Positions 34,533 to 42,483 of a stretch of DNA of 64,000 nucleotides are shown one piece after another. The DNA is taken from NCBI GenBank assembly GCA_041940305.1, contig JBGTSJ010000017.1, forward strand, positions 62,001-126,000, in the 5' to 3' direction. This DNA comes from JBGTSJ01 sp041940305 (GTDB taxonomy: Bacteria; Planctomycetota; Planctomycetia; Planctomycetales; Planctomycetaceae). Position 1 is the stretch's first letter. Each line of letters opens with the position of its first letter. Under the pieces are notes generated by a model. The model searched no databases. It was given only the letters and a program-made list of their open reading frames with translations, and was not told where the DNA came from. A program made the translations under genes and the position numbers.

Positions 34533-36152
34533 ATGGTGAATCGTTATCGTCGGATTTGGCCGGCGCTGCTGTTGTTCTGCTGTGCAGGAGCCTGCTCGAG
34601 AACCACGGACAGCGAACCTTCCGGCGTGCAGTCCTCTCCTGTCACGGACGTTCAGACCCCCTCGGACGCATCGACTTCGCCGCCACCCGAAGCAGATCCG
34701 GTCGAACCTCCGCCGCCGCACACCGAGGCCGACCGCCTCGCGCTGTTCGATGACCTCGTCGCCAAAACGCTTAGACGGCATGCGTTTTCCGAGATCAAGC
34801 GCGAGAAGCTGGGACTGGACTTCGAGCAGGATGCCGCCCCGCTCCGGGATGAGTTCGCCGCGGCCGAGAGCGACCTCGAACTGTTCCGGGCCGTCTGCAA
34901 ACTGAGCGCCGTCCGCCGGGACGCGCACATGAAGGTCACGCCGATCGAAGGCGGACTTCCCGTCGACGGCGACGAGTACGCGTCAGGAGTGGAGTTCGCT
35001 CCGGACTTCGAGCGGCTGGACGAACACATCTTCTGCGTGCAGCGCGTTTCCTACGATGTGGAAGGCAACGATGTCGTCCCGCAGCTCGGCGACGTCCTGG
35101 TCTCGATCAATGGACAGTCCCCCGCGGAGTTCGACTCGGTGGTCGGGCCGTACCTGCTCTATTCGACGCTGAACAACCGCGCCTGGTCGCTGGCCGAGGC
35201 GCTCGGCCGGCAGCCGGCCTACTGGCCGACGCTGAACGAACAGCGCGAGTTCGCCTATCGGCTGCGCAACGCGGCCGGTGAGGAGTACGAGTTGCGGCTG
35301 GCCGGCATGCAGGCGGACAACGTGAGCTGGCACCCGCAGCCGAGCCGCACCTTTCCCGGCTTCACGCTCTCACTCTCTCTGCCCTCGTTCGACATGTACC
35401 GCCCCTTGGACGGGCAGAGCATCGTCGCCTTCGAGTGGAAGGATTTCGAGAAGGACCATCTGAGCGAGGACCTGTCGCATCTGGTCGCCTACGCCTCCGG
35501 CAACCAGTTGTTCGAGCACGATGTCATCGTGGACTTCACCCGCTCCAGCGGCGGCTCGGACGGGGTGCTGGCCCTGCAGGTGCTGCTGGGCAAGCCTTTC
35601 AAAACGACGTTCGGCGATCTGCGGATCTCGGAAGTCATTGAGCCGTTCATCATCAGCCGGGAACGGTCGCCGCGCCTGCGGGACTGGCTGCACGAGGACG
35701 TCCGCGGGGCCGTGGAGCGCGGCGCCGCGTATACCGATCCAGTGCCGTTCAAGCTGCGGCATCTGCCGCGCGATTCCGACGGCGTGCTACAACCCGCGCC
35801 GCAGCACTTTACCGGTCGCATGGTGTGCCTGTTCGGCAGCCAGGTCGGATCGCAGGTCGATCAGATCGCCTCCATGGTGATCGACAACGAACTCTGCCAC
35901 AGCATCGGCATGCCGACCGGCGGCTACAGCAACACCTGGGAATGGGAGGAGAACATCACCATCCCCACCACCGGCCGACCGGTCGCGGAGTTCATCTGGT
36001 CGATGGGCCGCACATTCCGGCCGAATGGCGAAGAACTGGAAGGCAATCCTCCGGTCCCGGACGAGGTCATCCTGCTGACCAGCGACAACGTCGCCGACTA
36101 CCACGATCGCCTGCTGCAACGCGCCGTCGAGTACCTCGCCGAGCCGAACTGA
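34533..36152 (+). CDS. S41-like peptidase lipoprotein
   Basis: Lipoprotein of 539 residues: ALLLFCCAGAC gives a lipobox ending at Cys20, and a Pro/Ser/Thr-rich linker runs to about residue 65. A PDZ-like segment (VPQLGDVLVSINGQSPAEFDSVV) is followed by a C-terminal-processing-peptidase-like core: VIVDFTRSSGGSDG in place of the usual DLRxNxGG, the candidate nucleophile-helix region GRMVCLFGSQVGSQVDQIASMV, and SIGMPTGGYSN. The overall order fits S41 proteases, but the catalytic Ser/Lys pair is not clearly identifiable, so it may be a diverged or inactive member. Probably located at a cell-envelope membrane. Confidence 0.7.
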   Translation: MVNRYRRIWPALLLFCCAGACSRTTDSEPSGVQSSPVTDVQTPSDASTSPPPEADPVEPPPPHTEADRLALFDDLVAKTLRRHAFSEIKREKLGLDFEQDAAPLRDEFAAAESDLELFRAVCKLSAVRRDAHMKVTPIEGGLPVDGDEYASGVEFAPDFERLDEHIFCVQRVSYDVEGNDVVPQLGDVLVSINGQSPAEFDSVVGPYLLYSTLNNRAWSLAEALGRQPAYWPTLNEQREFAYRLRNAAGEEYELRLAGMQADNVSWHPQPSRTFPGFTLSLSLPSFDMYRPLDGQSIVAFEWKDFEKDHLSEDLSHLVAYASGNQLFEHDVIVDFTRSSGGSDGVLALQVLLGKPFKTTFGDLRISEVIEPFIISRERSPRLRDWLHEDVRGAVERGAAYTDPVPFKLRHLPRDSDGVLQPAPQHFTGRMVCLFGSQVGSQVDQIASMVIDNELCHSIGMPTGGYSNTWEWEENITIPTTGRPVAEFIWSMGRTFRPNGEELEGNPPVPDEVILLTSDNVADYHDRLLQRAVEYLAEPN

Positions 36153-36176
36153 AAGAAGCGTATGCGGGGAAGAACT

Positions 36177-36368
36177 CTCGCAGAGACGCAGAGAATCTGA
36201 CAAGGGAGCGTTGTCGAAACGGTTGTAGCCGGCCTCTCTGAGGCCGGACGAACGGGTGAACTCCTCGATATCTGGCGAGTGCAGTCGAGGTCGCACGCCC
36301 CGCCTCCAGTAACTGACGATTGCGCGGGACAGTTCGATCGGTGCTCCGCGTCTCTGCGTCTCTGCGAG
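36177..36368. repeat. 18-bp inverted repeat pair around a hairpin, between convergent genes
   Basis: The arms ctcgcagagacgcagaga (36177-36194) and tctctgcgtctctgcgag (36351-36368) are perfect reverse complements. Between them lies a GTAG-led hairpin at 36229-36247. The whole block fills the gap between the convergent genes ending at 36152 and 36378. Confidence 0.9.
36229..36247 (+). terminator. GTAG-led hairpin
   Basis: Stem ccggcctc / gaggccgg with loop tct, preceded immediately by GTAG (36225-36228). It lies 77 bases past the stop of the S41-like gene. Possible terminator, no T-tract. Confidence 0.6.
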
Positions 36369-36377
36369 CGCGTCCCT

Positions 36378-37058
36378 TCAATCGTCGTACAGCTCGCTGA
36401 CGCGGCGCTCCCAGAAATCGAGTTCGTCGTCCGGGATCTCCGGCAGCTCCGGTGCGGGTGGTTCCCCCGTCTCCCCGGAGATTTGCGGTTCCGCAACTGG
36501 CGCCGGCGCCGGTCGCGGCGGCTCCTTCGCCGACAGTTCTGCCCGAATCGCGGCCGGATCGACGTCGGCGAAAGCGTTCAGCCAGGCCTGCAGCATCGCC
36601 GGCGACAGGTCTTCCTCGGGTTTCAGTTCCGGAGGTCGCGCAGAACGCTTCCGCGCCCGCCTCTCGCAGTCGTCCAGGAATCGGTCACTGTCGCGGACAT
36701 GTGCGCGGCGCCGCCGCGCGGCCTTGTGCAGCCGGTGATCGCTTGAGACCACCAGCAACTGCTTCGGCGCAGAGTGAGTACGGATCAGCGCCTCGATCAC
36801 GTCGTCCGCTTCCTGCCCGCGCGGGGAATACTCGATCAGAATCCCCTGAAACATGTCCTGCCGCGAACCGTCGACCGGGGCATCCTTTGCATCGAATACG
36901 ACCGTCGTCCGCTGTCGCTGCTGGTCGCTCAGGAAGCCGGCGATCAGAACCAGCAGTCGCAGGCGGCAGCGCTCCAGATCCCCCGGCGCATAGGAGTCGC
37001 GCGCAATGCCGGCGGCGTGCATCAGGTTGTAACCGTCGATGAGAAGATCGCGGGCCAT
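36378..37058 (-). CDS. NYN domain (YacP-like) predicted ribonuclease
   Basis: Cytoplasmic protein of 226 residues. The NYN/PIN-like domain starts at the first residues with LLIDGYNLMHAAG (first acidic ligand), then TVVFDAKDAP, GQEADDVIEALI and LLVVSSDHRLHKAARRRRAHV, the four conserved acidic positions of YacP-type RNases. The C-terminal third is an acidic, proline-rich extension ending DELDFWERRVSEL, possibly a partner-binding tail. It is likely involved in RNA turnover (family knowledge). The gene is followed by an inverted-repeat block shared with its convergent neighbour. Confidence 0.85.
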   Translation of the reverse strand: MARDLLIDGYNLMHAAGIARDSYAPGDLERCRLRLLVLIAGFLSDQQRQRTTVVFDAKDAPVDGSRQDMFQGILIEYSPRGQEADDVIEALIRTHSAPKQLLVVSSDHRLHKAARRRRAHVRDSDRFLDDCERRARKRSARPPELKPEEDLSPAMLQAWLNAFADVDPAAIRAELSAKEPPRPAPAPVAEPQISGETGEPPAPELPEIPDDELDFWERRVSELYDD

Positions 37059-37290
37059 CGACAGCAGCGGTCAGGGACGTTGAGAGGGCATCGCCGGTCA
37101 CGCCATGATAGTTGAACACGACGCCGGAGTGCCTCGCACCAATTCCCCAACACTGCGGAAACGATTAGCCTTCGTTTGGCCCCGGCCCAGCGGGCCGGGC
37201 GCTCCTCACGCATCCCGCATCCGGACACGCTCAACGATCCGCGCCGATCTAAACGATCCGCGTCATCCTGCGGCCCAACTAGCGGAAGCA

Positions 37291-38349
37291 TCACTGTGAC
37301 GTCAGCGTCGCCGTCGGGACTCCCGTGATCGGCAGGATCGGCTGCCGATCACCGGTCGGGCGGAGCGCTCCGGACTGGAGGAAGCAGCGGGTGGCGGCGA
37401 TCACGTCCTCCCGGTCCATCAGAAACGAATGCATCCCGCAGACGGTCATGAAATCGGCCGCACCGGGCAGGTATGTGTTGGTGAGTTCGACGGTGCCGTC
37501 ATCGTCGCCGTCGATGAGGGGGTTCCAGCCCCCCTCAATCCCGCGGGCGCCCGCGATGATGGCGAACTCGAACCGCGGTGTCGGCAATCCCGCGATGAAG
37601 CCTTCAGGATCGTGAACAAGCTGCTGCCCGGCCGGCCCGAAGAACAGCCGGAACAGCGGATTGGACTGCATGATGTTGGCCATGTTGGCCCCATGATTCG
37701 GCACTCCCAGCATCACCATCCGTTTGATCCGCGGGTCCTGGTGCTCCTGCAGATAGGTGCGGACCAGCAGGCCCCCCATGCTGTGCACGACCAGGTTGAT
37801 CTCCGTCACGCCGTCGAGCGATCCGAGCATCCGATGCAGGTACTCGGCTGACTCCTGGATCGTCACGCGCGTGCTGGGGTAATCGAACCCGACGACGGTG
37901 TAACCGTCTTCTTCCAGCTGCGCGCGCATCCGGCTGAAGGATTTGGACGAGCGGATAATACCGTGCACGACCACGACGACCGGCCCGCGCATCGGCTCCA
38001 GGTTTTGCTCGGCCTGGATTCTGGACAGCTCGTTGAGGCAGGCTCGGTGCGTTCCCCAGGCATGCCGGTAGTCGTCCGGATCGAGCAGGCGATACGTGTC
38101 CGTGAGCACGTTGTGCTGGATGCGCCAGCCGCGAAAATGATGGACGTCTCCCCAGAACTGCCGCCCTCCCAGCGTGGGCAGTCGCAGGTTGAACCACGAT
38201 TCCTCGGCCCCAGGATCCTCCTCGGCGAAGGTTGGCTCGATGGGCTGGTCGTCATCCTGCGCCATGGTCAGTGGCCCCGTTGAGATCAAAAGGGCAGCCA
38301 GGACGCAGCCGGCCTGGGCCGCCCGTTGCAACAGATAGACAGCGTGCAT
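37291..38349 (-). CDS. secreted alpha/beta hydrolase (lipase-like)
   Basis: Protein of 352 residues with a signal peptide (AGCVLAALLISTGPLTMAQ) and an alpha/beta hydrolase fold. The oxyanion-hole stretch is VVVVVHGIIRSS. The nucleophile Ser is in NLVVHSMGGLLVRTYLQ, the likely acid is Asp in LIDGDDDGTVEL, and the His is in CGMHSFLMD. The MLGVPNHGANMAN segment is typical of lipases and PGAP1-like esterases. It is probably an extracytoplasmic esterase or lipase; the substrate is unknown. The 232-base gap to the NYN gene (37059-37290) holds nothing I recognise. Confidence 0.87.
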   Translation of the reverse strand: MHAVYLLQRAAQAGCVLAALLISTGPLTMAQDDDQPIEPTFAEEDPGAEESWFNLRLPTLGGRQFWGDVHHFRGWRIQHNVLTDTYRLLDPDDYRHAWGTHRACLNELSRIQAEQNLEPMRGPVVVVVHGIIRSSKSFSRMRAQLEEDGYTVVGFDYPSTRVTIQESAEYLHRMLGSLDGVTEINLVVHSMGGLLVRTYLQEHQDPRIKRMVMLGVPNHGANMANIMQSNPLFRLFFGPAGQQLVHDPEGFIAGLPTPRFEFAIIAGARGIEGGWNPLIDGDDDGTVELTNTYLPGAADFMTVCGMHSFLMDREDVIAATRCFLQSGALRPTGDRQPILPITGVPTATLTSQ

Positions 38350-38537
38350 GCTCGGCTCCTCGTCCGTGAGTGCGGAGAATGGGACGCACGGGTGCGCCGC
38401 CGATGATATCAGGCGGAGCGAGGGCCACGGAATAACGGTTTTTCATGGTGCAGTTCGTCGAAATCGCCGAGAACCCCGCACGGCTCCAATCCCTTCCTCC
38501 GAGCTGGAAACCCGCGCTCCGCCCGGCGAATCACTCC

Positions 38538-39335
38538 TCAGGCGAGCTCCAGCGCGGCCGCATCGATCAGCTCGCGGGTGACCACGGGGCGGTCGTCGGC
38601 CTGGGCGGCCAGCATCGCCAGTCGGCAAAGATGGTCCACACGACGGAGACGCCCGGCGGAATGCTGCCGGATCGCGGCGACGGCCTGCGGTTCGAAGGTT
38701 CCCGCCGGCTGTCCCGAAGCCTGCAGCACAAACGCTTCCGTTGCGGACTCCGACAGGGGGCTGACGTCAATTCGCAGCTCGGTCAACGGCAGCAGGATCT
38801 CACGAACGCCGGCTGCCAGCGGCGTGCGGGCCGACCAGATCACGGTCAACCGGCCGCAGGATTCGGCCGGCCGCAGCAACCGGGTGAATGCGTGCAGCGC
38901 ATCGGTCGCCATTGCATCGGCATGGTCGAGCAGCAGGACGAGCTGCCGGCCGGATTCGAGCAGGCCGGTGAAGTAGTCCGACACCGACAGCCGCACAATC
39001 CGCGGCGACTCATTGGGGGCCAACCCCAGTCCGCAAACGGCGGCGAGTTCCCACAACAGTGAGTCGGCGTCGAGACCGGAGCCGTTGAGGAGCACCGGAC
39101 GGCAGTCGGTGCGGGCGGCCTGCGTCCAGAATGCCTGTAAAATGAGGGTTTTCCCGCAATGGGCCGGGCCACTCAGCACGCCGCAGCCAAACCTGCGGGA
39201 GAGCAGGTGATGCAACCGGGCGAACGCCTCCAGTTGCGGCGGCTCGTTGAGCCAGGCACGCAGCCCGGCCTCGGCGCGCTGTTCCTGAAACGAAATATCG
39301 GTCGCGGAAGCGAGATTGTCGCAGTGGGGGGGCAT
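38538..39335 (-). CDS. ExeA/TniB-like AAA ATPase
   Basis: Cytoplasmic ATPase of 265 residues. Walker A is SGPAHCGKT and Walker B is QLVLLLDHADAM, with the sensor stretch LTVIWSARTPL. The domain closes with a winged-helix-like lid (GRLRRVDHLCRLAMLAAQ). LRAWLNEPPQLEAFARLHHLL before Walker A is the arrangement of ExeA-type ATPases that serve secretion systems or transposition. There is no adjacent secretin or transposase, so the role is open. It is divergent from rsmE (155 bases). Confidence 0.78.
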   Translation of the reverse strand: MPPHCDNLASATDISFQEQRAEAGLRAWLNEPPQLEAFARLHHLLSRRFGCGVLSGPAHCGKTLILQAFWTQAARTDCRPVLLNGSGLDADSLLWELAAVCGLGLAPNESPRIVRLSVSDYFTGLLESGRQLVLLLDHADAMATDALHAFTRLLRPAESCGRLTVIWSARTPLAAGVREILLPLTELRIDVSPLSESATEAFVLQASGQPAGTFEPQAVAAIRQHSAGRLRRVDHLCRLAMLAAQADDRPVVTRELIDAAALELA

Positions 39336-39490
39336 GAGGCGTCCGTGCCGTCGGCCGGCGGTGGGGCAGTCGAGATTATCGCGGGCGCACGGTCAGCCTG
39401 TGACCGGCGGCGAGTCTGCTTATATGATCGGCCATCGTGTCCGCACGGATTCAGTGAGGTAACGGCAGAAACTGCCGGAGGGAGAGCGAG

Positions 39491-40234
39491 GTGGACCGTT
39501 ACATTCTCGACGCCCCTCTGGAAGGGGAAGTGGTGCTCCGGGATGAGGAGTTCCATCACCTGGCGCGCGTGATGCGGACGCAGGTCGGCGACGAGGTCGC
39601 GCTGTTCGATGGACGCGGCGGCGCAGCGCGCGCGACCGTTGTGGCGATCGGCAAGCGAGATGCGCGGCTTCGGATCGACAGTGTTGCGCCAGGGGAGGCC
39701 ACGCCCGGACCTGAGATCGTGATCGCGACGGCGACGCCAAAGGGAGACCGCGCCAAATGGATGATCGAGAAGCTGACCGAACTGGGTGTGGACGCCTGGA
39801 TTCCATTACAGACCGGGCGCAGCGTCGCGGACCCGGGAACCGGCAAGCTGGAACGGCTGCAGCAGACGGTGATCGCCGCCTGCAAACAATGCGGCCGAAA
39901 CAGGTTGCTGCGGGTCGAACAGCCGGCGCCGTGGAGCGAATGGCTGCAACGTGAGATCACCCGCGGGCCGATTCTGGTCGCCGATCCCGACGGCATTCCA
40001 ATAAATGAAACGCTCGAACGTTTTACAGAGAGACGGTTGTCGCCTGAACGATGGTGTGCGGCGGTCGGCCCCGAAGGAGGTTTCACCACGGATGAATTGC
40101 GGACGGCCCGCGCTCTGGGCGCCTGGCCCGTCTGCCTCAGTCAGACCATCCTCCGTATCGAAACCGCAGCTGTCGCGTTGGCCGCCGTGCTTCAGACTCG
40201 CCGTCCCGCGCAGGGACGTGTTTCGGACGATTGA
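39491..40234 (+). CDS. rsmE: 16S rRNA (uracil1498-N3)-methyltransferase
   Basis: SPOUT-class methyltransferase of 247 residues that modifies U1498 of 16S rRNA using S-adenosylmethionine. The N-terminal PUA-like domain contains EFHHLARVMRTQVGDEVALFDG. The catalytic domain has EKLTELGVDAWIPL, the TVIAACKQCGRN region, GPEGGFTTDEL and the knot-forming LSQTILRIETAAVA. It starts at GTG 39491 after a GGAGAG site. It is probably monocistronic. Confidence 0.95.
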   Translation: MDRYILDAPLEGEVVLRDEEFHHLARVMRTQVGDEVALFDGRGGAARATVVAIGKRDARLRIDSVAPGEATPGPEIVIATATPKGDRAKWMIEKLTELGVDAWIPLQTGRSVADPGTGKLERLQQTVIAACKQCGRNRLLRVEQPAPWSEWLQREITRGPILVADPDGIPINETLERFTERRLSPERWCAAVGPEGGFTTDELRTARALGAWPVCLSQTILRIETAAVALAAVLQTRRPAQGRVSDD

Positions 40235-40340
40235 TCATCAACAGAAATCGCGGTCCGTTTCCCGTTGACGCGGGTTCAGAACTGTACGGGCTGCGCGGAG
40301 CCGCATACCCCGTTGATTCGCGATTGAGCGCTGGAGTGCA

Positions 40341-40958
40341 ATGAGGTTAGAATATCGCCGTTCGGACCATCCCGCGGTCCGCGTGACCCGCCGGGTTCCC
40401 TCAATGGTCGACCTCAACTCTGCCGATGCGATCGTGAATCGCGTTCTGGTCGTGGAGAACGACCGGGATGAGGCTGAGTTTCTGCGCGAGTTTCTGCAGC
40501 GTCGCGGCATCGACGTGGACGTAGCGAAGGACGGCGGCCAGGCGCAGGCGACCTTCACCATGCGCCAGCCCGACTTCGTGATCCTCGACGTCATGCTCCC
40601 CAACGTGACCGGCTTCGAGGTCTGTGAGCAGCTCAAGCGGATCAACGACAGCATCCCCGTGATGTTCCTGACGGCGATCGACATGGACGATGCGCGCGAT
40701 CTCGCGCGGCGGGTCGGCGCTGATGACTACATGACCAAACCCTACGATCCCGACGAACTGATCGGACGCGTGCAGCGCATCGCCAACGACGCCTGGGCCA
40801 GGACCCACCTGGGCTCCGACTCCGACATGGATGATGCCAAGGTCAAGTTTGAGTGCGGTGAATGCGGTAAACGGCTGCGGGTCAGCCAGGCGCATCGGGG
40901 ACGCACCCTGAATTGCCCACGTTGTGGACAGTCCGTGGTCGTGCCGCGGCACGCGTGA
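40341..40958 (+). CDS. response regulator with C-terminal zinc ribbon
   Basis: Protein of 205 residues. A receiver domain (about 33-150) has VLVVENDRDEAEFL, phospho-Asp in FVILDVMLPNVTGFE, Thr in VMFLTAI and Lys in YMTKPYDPDEL. Instead of a DNA-binding output it carries a compact zinc-ribbon-like tail: CGECGKRLRV followed by CPRCGQSVVVP, four cysteines in two CxxC pairs. ATG 40341 has a nearby GGAG, but a sigma70-like TTGAGC-N18-TAGAAT overlaps the same bases, so ATG 40404 may be the real start. The tail resembles zinc ribbons placed before FHA or kinase domains in planctomycetes; the FHA protein encoded next may be a partner (inference). Confidence 0.83.
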   Translation: MRLEYRRSDHPAVRVTRRVPSMVDLNSADAIVNRVLVVENDRDEAEFLREFLQRRGIDVDVAKDGGQAQATFTMRQPDFVILDVMLPNVTGFEVCEQLKRINDSIPVMFLTAIDMDDARDLARRVGADDYMTKPYDPDELIGRVQRIANDAWARTHLGSDSDMDDAKVKFECGECGKRLRVSQAHRGRTLNCPRCGQSVVVPRHA

Positions 40959-41049
40959 CGCACTCTCAACCATTCCATGCGAACGATGACTCCGTTCAGC
41001 CGCGACCCGACGGGGAGCGCGGCGAGCGATCTGAGCAGCGGGCGATTTC

Positions 41050-41631
41050 ATGTACGTCCTTGTAGTCCAGACCGGTAAATACAAAGGCAAGCGCATCAAG
41101 GTCGCCGGACCGGAGGTCATGGTCGGCCGCGATGAGACGGCCGGAGTGCGGATCGGCTCTGAAGACGTCAGCCGCCAGCACTGCCTGCTCACTCCAACCG
41201 CCGAGGGGGTGCTGGTCAAGGACCTCGACAGCCGCAACGGCACGTTCATCGATTCAGTGCCGATCGGACACAGCGAACAGGTGCTCATGCGGGCCGGCAG
41301 CACGCTGACGGTGGGTCCGATGACCTTTCAGCTTGCCGTCACCGGCGTGAAGCGCCCCGCACCGCCCCGCCGGGAGCCGGACCCCAGTTCCCTCTCCGAT
41401 GACGACATCAGCGCGCTGCTCACGGAAGGGGACACCAGCGAGCACCTGAGCGCAGCCGACACAACGATCATCACTGGCCGCGCGGCGCTCCGGGAAACCC
41501 CGGCGATGGCCATCCCGCCCGTCAAGAAGAAGGAGTTCAAATCCGTGGCCGAAGAAGCGGCCGACATCATTCGCCGCTACCAGGAGATGGTGGCCGAACA
41601 GCAGCGGGACGACGCGGAGCCGGACGTCTGA
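41050..41631 (+). CDS. FHA domain protein
   Basis: Cytoplasmic phosphothreonine-binding protein of 193 residues. The FHA domain fills residues 1-100: MVGRDETAGVRIGSEDVSRQHCLL (the GR and SRxH motifs) and LDSRNGTFID (the NGT motif). The second half is a disordered acidic linker followed by KKKEFKSVAEEAADIIRRYQEMVAEQQRDD, a predicted helix. Such proteins read the output of Ser/Thr kinases, several of which are encoded in this window. The rsmD start follows after one base, so the two are translationally linked. Confidence 0.93.
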   Translation: MYVLVVQTGKYKGKRIKVAGPEVMVGRDETAGVRIGSEDVSRQHCLLTPTAEGVLVKDLDSRNGTFIDSVPIGHSEQVLMRAGSTLTVGPMTFQLAVTGVKRPAPPRREPDPSSLSDDDISALLTEGDTSEHLSAADTTIITGRAALRETPAMAIPPVKKKEFKSVAEEAADIIRRYQEMVAEQQRDDAEPDV

Positions 41632-41632
41632 C

Positions 41633-42289
41633 ATGCGGATCATTGCCGGTCAGTTCCGGCGTCGCCGACTGCTGACAGTCCCGGGGCTGACTACCCGGCC
41701 GATGACCGACCGGGTGAAGGAAACGCTGTTCGAGCGGATCGAGGAGTCGGTCCGCAATGCCCGCGTGGCCGACGTCTTCGCCGGCACCGGCACGCTCGGC
41801 CTGGAATCGCTCAGTCGCGGGGCGCAATCGGTCGTCTTTTTCGAGCAGGACCGCGTCGCGGCCGATCTGCTCCGCCAGAACGTGGAGACGCTCGGGGTCG
41901 AGGACCGCACCGTCTGCTGGCAGACGGATGCGGTGCGGACCTCGTTTCGTCCACAGACACACCTTGACGTGCTCCCCTACGACCTGATCTTCTTCGACCC
42001 CCCCTACAAGCTGGCGGAGAAGCTGCAGCCGGGTTCGCCGCTGATGCGGGCGCTGGAACGGCTGGCCAGGCCGGACATCTCGGCGCCGGACGCCAGGCTG
42101 GCCCTGCGCGTTCCCGAACACTGCCGGTTCACCGTCCCGGACGCCTGGACCCCGGACTGGACACTCTCCATGTCCAGCATGGAAGTGCACATGTATACGA
42201 AGCGGGTGCATGCCGCTCGTCAGAACGATGGAGAGGAAGAACAGGAGGCAACAGAGGAAACGGAGGAAGCAGGCGAGAGTCAATCATGA
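41633..42289 (+). CDS. rsmD: 16S rRNA (guanine966-N2)-methyltransferase
   Basis: Methyltransferase of 218 residues modifying G966 of 16S rRNA. MRIIAGQFRRRRL and TRPMTDRVKETLFERI are family signatures. The SAM-binding loop is DVFAGTGTLGLESLSRG and the catalytic motif is FDPPY. The last roughly 18 residues are a Glu/Thr-rich tail (EEEQEATEETEEAGES) coded by the left arm of an inverted repeat whose partner lies downstream at 42408-42425, so the C-terminus appears acquired from a repeat. Cotranscribed with the FHA gene. Confidence 0.93.
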   Translation: MRIIAGQFRRRRLLTVPGLTTRPMTDRVKETLFERIEESVRNARVADVFAGTGTLGLESLSRGAQSVVFFEQDRVAADLLRQNVETLGVEDRTVCWQTDAVRTSFRPQTHLDVLPYDLIFFDPPYKLAEKLQPGSPLMRALERLARPDISAPDARLALRVPEHCRFTVPDAWTPDWTLSMSSMEVHMYTKRVHAARQNDGEEEQEATEETEEAGESQS

Positions 42290-42425
42290 GTTACCGCAGA
42301 GTTATTCGGGCATTGCTTTAGGATTCATTCGGGTGCGCCTCCCCCCGCGGTCGCCGGGCCGTAGCTGACCCGGTGCAGACCCCTCAGCAGCCCCTTTCTC
42401 TCAGGTACCTCTGTTACCTCCTGTT
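42240..42425. repeat. inverted repeat whose left arm lies in the rsmD coding end
   Basis: Left arm aacaggaggcaacagagg (42240-42257) and right arm cctctgttacctcctgtt (42408-42425) are reverse complements with one mismatch in 18. The left arm is translated as part of the acidic RsmD tail; the right arm is non-coding, upstream of mtnA. Confidence 0.85.
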
Positions 42426-42483
42426 CCAACTTTCCTTTCTAAACAGCCAGGTCGCGGCCATTGAACGACAACACGGAGGCGCA

